8,933 bases of DNA, taken from NCBI GenBank assembly GCA_964486825.1, contig CAZAQS010000200.1:1-8933 (forward strand), read 5' to 3'. Origin of the DNA: CAZAQS01 sp964486825. GTDB lineage: Bacteria; Chloroflexota; Anaerolineae; Anaerolineales; UBA4823. Of the stretch, positions 5,729 to 8,933 are shown one piece after another (the first letter of the stretch is position 1; the number at the start of each line of letters is the position of its first letter). The position numbers were made by a program, and so were the translations under genes. The notes below the pieces were generated by a model. The model had not been told where the DNA came from, did not search any database, and worked only from the letters and a program-made list of their open reading frames with translations.

Positions 5729-6235
5729 TCAAACTCTAAGGGTATAGTTCGCCCTGGCGCCGTACAGCTTGAAAGCAGAGCTCGCCCCAGCGTCCACGGT
5801 CAGCTCGACATAAAACTCGTTATCCTCATCCACCCAAACAGGCGTAGTGATGGTCAGAGTCATCTTATGCGTAGCCTGGGTGATCCGCTCGGCAGCAGCA
5901 TCATGGCCAGTGTCATACGTGAAAGTCACAGCTGCTGTGGCCAACGTTCCGGCCTGCGCCGGCATGGTCGCCTTGTAGATCTCAGCAGACAGCGCATCCA
6001 GGTCAGCAGTGGCGTTCACCCACCAGATATCAATGCTCTTCAACAGAGCCCCCTTGAGAGCTGCAGCGTTCGCCGGCAGCTTCAACGGGATCTTGACGAC
6101 ACTGGTATCATTTGCCGCTGATTTATTCAGCGTCCAGAGATGTGAAGCCACAGCCATAGCCCAGGTGCCCACCGTTCCGGTAGCTTCCTCAGGCGGAGTA
6201 AAAGCGCTCATTTGTGTATCGTTTACGTAACCCAT
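5729..6235 (-). CDS. putative capsid decoration / small virion protein (168 aa)
   Basis: A 168-residue protein with an N-terminal polar region, then repeated beta strands: VVKIPLKLPANAAALKGALLKSIDIWWVNATADLDALSAEIYKA, AAVTFTYDTGHDAAAERITQATHKMTLTITTPVWVDEDNEFYVELTVDAG and a final strand KLYGARANYTLRV. This composition (Ala, Thr and Val rich, one tryptophan cluster, no catalytic motif) suits a beta-sandwich virion protein. It is the first gene after the capsid gene, the usual place for a decoration protein or head fibre. ATG at 6235 follows GGAGGA by about 8 bp; the ATG at 6253 would put that site inside the gene. A 13-bp hairpin lies just upstream and could affect its expression relative to the capsid. 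Confidence 0.7.
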   Translation of the reverse strand: MGYVNDTQMSAFTPPEEATGTVGTWAMAVASHLWTLNKSAANDTSVVKIPLKLPANAAALKGALLKSIDIWWVNATADLDALSAEIYKATMPAQAGTLATAAVTFTYDTGHDAAAERITQATHKMTLTITTPVWVDEDNEFYVELTVDAGASSAFKLYGARANYTLRV

Positions 6236-6264
6236 TTCAGTATTCCTCCACATAAACTTCCTTC

Positions 6265-6299
6265 TGGCGCAGCCTGGCAGCCTTCACCAGGCTGCGCCA
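6265..6299 (-). promoter_or_regulatory. perfect 13-bp hairpin upstream of the decoration gene
   Basis: tggcgcagcctgg (6265-6277) and ccaggctgcgcca (6287-6299) form a perfect GC-rich 13-bp stem with a 9-base loop. It sits about 17 bp before the GGAGGA ribosome site of the 5729-6235 gene. There is no T tract after it in either direction, so it is not a standard intrinsic terminator. It could act as an RNase barrier giving a stable 5' end for the downstream message, or as a weak attenuator. Confidence 0.65.
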
Positions 6300-6455
6300 T
6301 CCTCTTTGGCATCTATGAAACAACGATGCTAAGCCACCCCTGCCCCCTGCAGAGGGGCGGCCCATATTGCGAGCACACGCCCCCCTGCCTTCGCCGGCCC
6401 TTCGAACCTCCGGCTTACAGCTATAAAAAGTTATTCAGAATTTAAGGTGCACTTT

Positions 6456-6519
6456 TGGAGACAGCCGGCCGGATCCAATCCACCTAACCGTCTCCAGCCT
6501 CGCGTCCGGGTCTACCAAA
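6456..6519 (-). ncRNA. structured RNA-like element, copy A
   Basis: Read on the minus strand, a 7-bp stem TGGAGAC/GTCTCCA encloses a 27-base loop, GGTTAGGTGGATTGG followed by ATCCGGCCGGCT. It is preceded by TGGTAGACCCGG. Copy B, 114 bp away, has the same order of conserved single-stranded blocks but a different stem with 5 of 7 pairs changed and pairing kept, which is good evidence for a selected RNA fold. The minus strand is assumed because the surrounding genes are transcribed that way. I do not match it to a known riboswitch or phage RNA. Confidence 0.55.
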
Positions 6520-6569
6520 TCAGTCTCAGAGCCTGCCCCCGAACTAAAGATATCAAAGTGCCTTCAGGA

Positions 6570-6633
6570 GGCGGCGAGCCGGATCCCTTTTCCACTTACC
6601 CGCCGCCCCCACCCGGTTTTACCAGGACCGGGT
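6570..6633 (-). ncRNA. structured RNA-like element, copy B
   Basis: Immediately after the capsid stop, on the minus strand, a 7-bp stem-loop ACCCGGT/ACCGGGT with a CCTGGTAAA loop is followed by a second 7-bp stem GGCGGCG/CGCCGCC. The second stem encloses the 24-base loop GGTAAGTGGAAAAGGG then ATCCGGCT. Shared blocks with copy A are TGGTARAMCCGG, GGTWAGTGG (copy A has one extra base) and GGATCCGG. The first stem-loop is not clearly formed in copy A. There is no T tract, so this is not a plain terminator. Confidence 0.55.
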
Positions 6634-6647
6634 CACTGGAACATCCA

Positions 6648-8711
6648 TTACCCAACATTGCTCTTGTGCAGGGCCCGGAAGTCCTGGACCAGCACAGCTA
6701 CAAAGTGGCGTACTTTGATCCTGTGTTCGTCGTTCATGAACACGGCCGGCGATGTCTCGTCGCCAGCGATGAAGATCTCCGGCATCAAGCCGAAGCGCTC
6801 ACCGATCACGATCCCAGCCAGCAAGGCAGGATCCACAACAGCCGCCCAGTTGTCCGCATCCGTCCACTCCGGGACTACCACGACATCACCCATCATTTGC
6901 CGCTGCAGGTTCTCGGAATGCACGTTCGCAGACCTGTCCCAGGAAGGATACAGGATCCCTTCTGCAGTCAGCTTAAGAGCTCGCGGCACCACCAGGTAAC
7001 GCGGGTTGATGGCCATCTTCGGTCCGGTTCCGATGTAACCGGCATCATTGCTGATCAGAAGAGGCTGGTTATACACTGCTGCAGACACAACTTCCCATTG
7101 AGCCCCTGCCAGTGCAGTGGACAACAGGTTAGCATGCCCGCCCGCTGTGGTGACCGCGGTGTCATTGAACAGCGTGCCGCCATCCGCCATGGTTGGGCCG
7201 AGATTGCTCGCTGTGGTGAAGATCTCCGCCACAAGCGCCGAGATCCTTCTCAGTCCGGCCTTGGCCAGCTCACGCGGATACATGCGCAGCTTGCGAGTAT
7301 TATCCCGGTCGATCAGCTCCAGGGTTAGCGGAACATATCCGCCGTACTTGGTGAAATCGGCTGTCTCCGGCGAATCTCCGATCTTGAGCTCTGTGTATTC
7401 TGCTCCTTCTGCTACGACCGGCAGAGCTCCAACCGTGCCGACCAGTACGCCGGTGATTTGGTTGAGCGTGTTGAAGTGCTCGACGCTCACGATCCTCTCC
7501 CACCAGTCATAGCCGGCCGCCCCCAGCTGGGCCCATTGGTGCGCTACGATTTTATTCATAGCGTTCTTGACCAGGCCCGGGAATGTGGCAGTCGTCGCCA
7601 GCTGCACCCGATCAGCATAGAAACCGCCGTACAGATCCCGGTCACCGGTCATCATCATGTACAGCTCTTTTATGCCGCTCAGGCGAGCAGTTTTCAGGTT
7701 TTCGGCCCCCTTCTCTCGAGGAGCTTCCAGCAGATCGTCCACGGCCGCCTGAACCTGGTCTTCACTGTTGAACATCGAGTGAACTCTGCCTGGTCCAGCC
7801 ACTGTAGAGCCCCCTGTCAGATCTGATACCAGTTTTCGCGCCGAATCGATCGCTTCCGTCAGCTCGACGGGTTCGAAGACCCGGCCGGCAAACTCGCCGC
7901 GCACATGCTCAGCCATCGCAGCCGGCAGCTTGGCAGCCGCCAGGCCCGAATCGAGCAGGTAGCCGCACATCTGCAGCCGCACGCCGCGTGCAGCCTCCGC
8001 CTCCTGCGCCAGCTTGGCCCGCTCTTCCTGGACCGCCAGCAGTTGGCGAACAGCCTCCGCATCCTTGTTCAGCTGCTCGGATAAAGTTCCGGTTTTCTTC
8101 TCTACGGGAGCCGGTTCCGTATTGACTTGCTCTCCCATTTCAAACCCTCCAATCTGTGATAAGGATAGGCCCAATGCCTCCCCTTTCGAGTTTAGCGCCC
8201 TGACGAAAGCCCCGCCCCTGGCAGGGTTATAGACAAGACACACTTCCAGTACCCGCATGATCTTCTGAACTTCTCTTCCCTTGGCTGTGAAGACCACATC
8301 TGCAGAAAAGCCCACTCTTGGCTTGACCTCTTCTGCCAGGATCTGCCTCCCCAGCTCATCAACCAGACTCCCCGAAGGCCCGATCGTGCGCAGGTCCATG
8401 CGGATACCCGCGCTTTCCTCGGACCAACGAGGATTGCTAAAGACGCCGGCAATATCTTTCACAGACCGGCCGCCCCACCAAGAACCATGGTCGACAAAAC
8501 AGGTCACCCCATCCCAGAGCGAGAGAGACTCTCGAAGCACACTCTCGGAAAACTGCCAGCCATTCCCCTCCCCCGCGGTGATCACATCCACTTCGAATTG
8601 ACCGGCCGGGTTAACTTGACCGCTTGCCGACAAAGAGACCTGAATCTCTTTTTCCTCACTGGAGACGTCCTGCTCCAGTTGGCTAGTTTCTACTTCTGCT
8701 ATTTCTGCCAT
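6648..8711 (-). CDS. fused head maturation protease - scaffold - major capsid protein
   Basis: A 687-residue polyprotein. Residues about 35-175 look like a prohead protease of the assemblin/HK97-protease fold: candidate catalytic H75 in CFVDHGSWWGG and S136 in VKPRVGFSADVV, then a strand ending VCLVYNPARGG. Residues about 200-300 form a charged helical segment (LLAVQEERAKLAQEAEAARG) suited to a scaffold/delta domain. From about 310 to the end is an HK97-fold-like capsid protein: VQLATTATFPGLVKNAMNKIVAHQW, VVAEGAEYTELKIGDSPETADFTKYGGYVPLTLELI and a C-terminal VVVPEWTDADNWAAVVDPALLAGI. The protease would cut out the scaffold during head maturation. In many phages these are separate genes. Start ATG has AAAGGA about 7 bp upstream; it overlaps the preceding gene by 29 bp. 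Confidence 0.9.
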   Translation of the reverse strand: MAEIAEVETSQLEQDVSSEEKEIQVSLSASGQVNPAGQFEVDVITAGEGNGWQFSESVLRESLSLWDGVTCFVDHGSWWGGRSVKDIAGVFSNPRWSEESAGIRMDLRTIGPSGSLVDELGRQILAEEVKPRVGFSADVVFTAKGREVQKIMRVLEVCLVYNPARGGAFVRALNSKGEALGLSLSQIGGFEMGEQVNTEPAPVEKKTGTLSEQLNKDAEAVRQLLAVQEERAKLAQEAEAARGVRLQMCGYLLDSGLAAAKLPAAMAEHVRGEFAGRVFEPVELTEAIDSARKLVSDLTGGSTVAGPGRVHSMFNSEDQVQAAVDDLLEAPREKGAENLKTARLSGIKELYMMMTGDRDLYGGFYADRVQLATTATFPGLVKNAMNKIVAHQWAQLGAAGYDWWERIVSVEHFNTLNQITGVLVGTVGALPVVAEGAEYTELKIGDSPETADFTKYGGYVPLTLELIDRDNTRKLRMYPRELAKAGLRRISALVAEIFTTASNLGPTMADGGTLFNDTAVTTAGGHANLLSTALAGAQWEVVSAAVYNQPLLISNDAGYIGTGPKMAINPRYLVVPRALKLTAEGILYPSWDRSANVHSENLQRQMMGDVVVVPEWTDADNWAAVVDPALLAGIVIGERFGLMPEIFIAGDETSPAVFMNDEHRIKVRHFVAVLVQDFRALHKSNVG

Positions 8712-8933
8712 CTTTCATCCTTTCCGTAACCAGTGATTTCCCAATCAATAGCGACCACACAAAACCACCGCCGACCTTTGCAGCCAGTTGCCCCAATACC
8801 ACGGCCGGCAGTATGGCCCCAAACGCCAGGCTAGGGAAGATCAAACTATCCGCCATCGCACTCAAGATATTCGACCCGTTCACCTTGACCAGACGTCGCC
8901 GGCCCCTCAGCAAGTGATAGCTTGCCGTATCGA
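8683..8933 (-). CDS. C-terminal end of an unidentified protein (partial)
   Basis: The frame is open from the window's right edge to a TAG at 8683, giving at least 82 residues: DTASYHLLRGRRRLVKVNGSNILSAMADSL and onward. A basic patch precedes a hydrophobic stretch (LIFPSLAFGAILPAVVLGQLAAKVGGGFVWSLLIGKSLV), so it may be membrane-associated or a buried helix pair, and it ends in a basic tail (TERMKDGRNSRSRN). A TTG at 8913 is the first possible internal start, but nothing marks it as real, and the frame continues past the edge. Its position directly before the protease-capsid gene is where a portal or minor head protein often lies, but the sequence does not show those features. Identity is unknown. 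Confidence 0.6.
   Translation of the reverse strand, partial: DTASYHLLRGRRRLVKVNGSNILSAMADSLIFPSLAFGAILPAVVLGQLAAKVGGGFVWSLLIGKSLVTERMKDGRNSRSRN

Larger units (their letters stand above)
6236..6647. other. gene-free structured region between capsid and decoration genes
   Basis: About 410 bp without a convincing gene. From the capsid stop downwards it holds unit B (6570-6633), unit A (6456-6519), an AT-rich island (about 6420-6447) with a weak TATAGC-like -10 string but no good -35, a 5-bp GCCGG/CCGGC stem (6393-6414), and the 13-bp hairpin (6265-6299). It is unusually long for such a compact operon and unusually rich in inverted repeats. The most likely role is RNA-level control: processing, partial termination or stabilisation that sets capsid against downstream gene output. 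Confidence 0.6.

Noticed and set aside
6237..6365. Minus-strand 42-residue basic frame (MGRPSAGGRGG...) running into the decoration gene's ribosome site
   Set aside because: There is no Shine-Dalgarno site. It contains the 13-bp hairpin, so its sequence is explained by RNA structure, and the composition is simply GC-rich.
6456..6633. tRNA genes or intrinsic terminators in the structured gap
   Set aside because: No cloverleaf with acceptor, anticodon and T arms can be formed, and no stem is followed by a T tract on either strand.
6447..7328. Long plus-strand frame opposite the capsid gene (293 codons)
   Set aside because: It lies antisense to the clear protease-capsid gene, has a Pro/His/Arg-rich composition typical of a shadow frame, and no recognisable motif.

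Overview
The window is a compact stretch of structural and accessory genes from a tailed bacteriophage or prophage (Caudoviricetes-like). Every credible gene is on the minus strand, so transcription runs from high to low coordinates. The main evidence is a fused head maturation protease and HK97-fold-type capsid protein, a predicted beta-helix spike, a neck/adaptor-like protein, tight stop/start overlaps (TGATG or ATGA) and good Shine-Dalgarno sites. The DNA is moderately GC-rich. The host cannot be named from sequence alone. Several proteins remind me of prophage-type proteins in Chloroflexota and other environmental bacteria, but that is recollection, not a search. No integrase, tRNA, CRISPR array, insertion sequence or host housekeeping gene is visible.

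In transcription order: (1) the C-terminal end of an unidentified protein (8683-8933, cut by the window edge). (2) A 687-residue protease-scaffold-capsid fusion (6648-8711). (3) A gene-free stretch of about 410 bp (6236-6647) holding two paralogous RNA-like elements with covarying 7-bp stems, followed by a perfect 13-bp hairpin. (4) A small beta-rich virion protein, probably capsid decoration (5729-6235). (5) A hairpin-containing gap and a doubtful proline-rich mini-gene. (6) A conserved phage protein with a GNAT-like look (5087-5563). (7) A one-helix membrane protein (4868-5053). (8) A small beta protein (4602-4868). (9) A beta-helix spike (2743-4602) split by one in-frame TAG. (10) A neck/adaptor-like protein (2090-2746) and a small unknown (1890-2099). 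(11) A group made of a zinc-ribbon protein, a PAPS-reductase-like PP-loop protein and a second, 47-residue zinc-ribbon protein (597-1912). (12) A conserved-looking phage protein of unknown role (99-593). The last 98 bases hold palindromes and an 11-bp tandem repeat.

Genes 1-5 and 8-10 plausibly build and decorate the head and join it to the receptor-binding apparatus. The PP-loop/zinc-ribbon group is accessory and of unknown function. The points most worth following are the single amber codon inside the carbohydrate-binding-like domain of the spike, the tandem RNA-like elements downstream of the capsid gene, and the PP-loop gene flanked by two zinc-ribbon genes.
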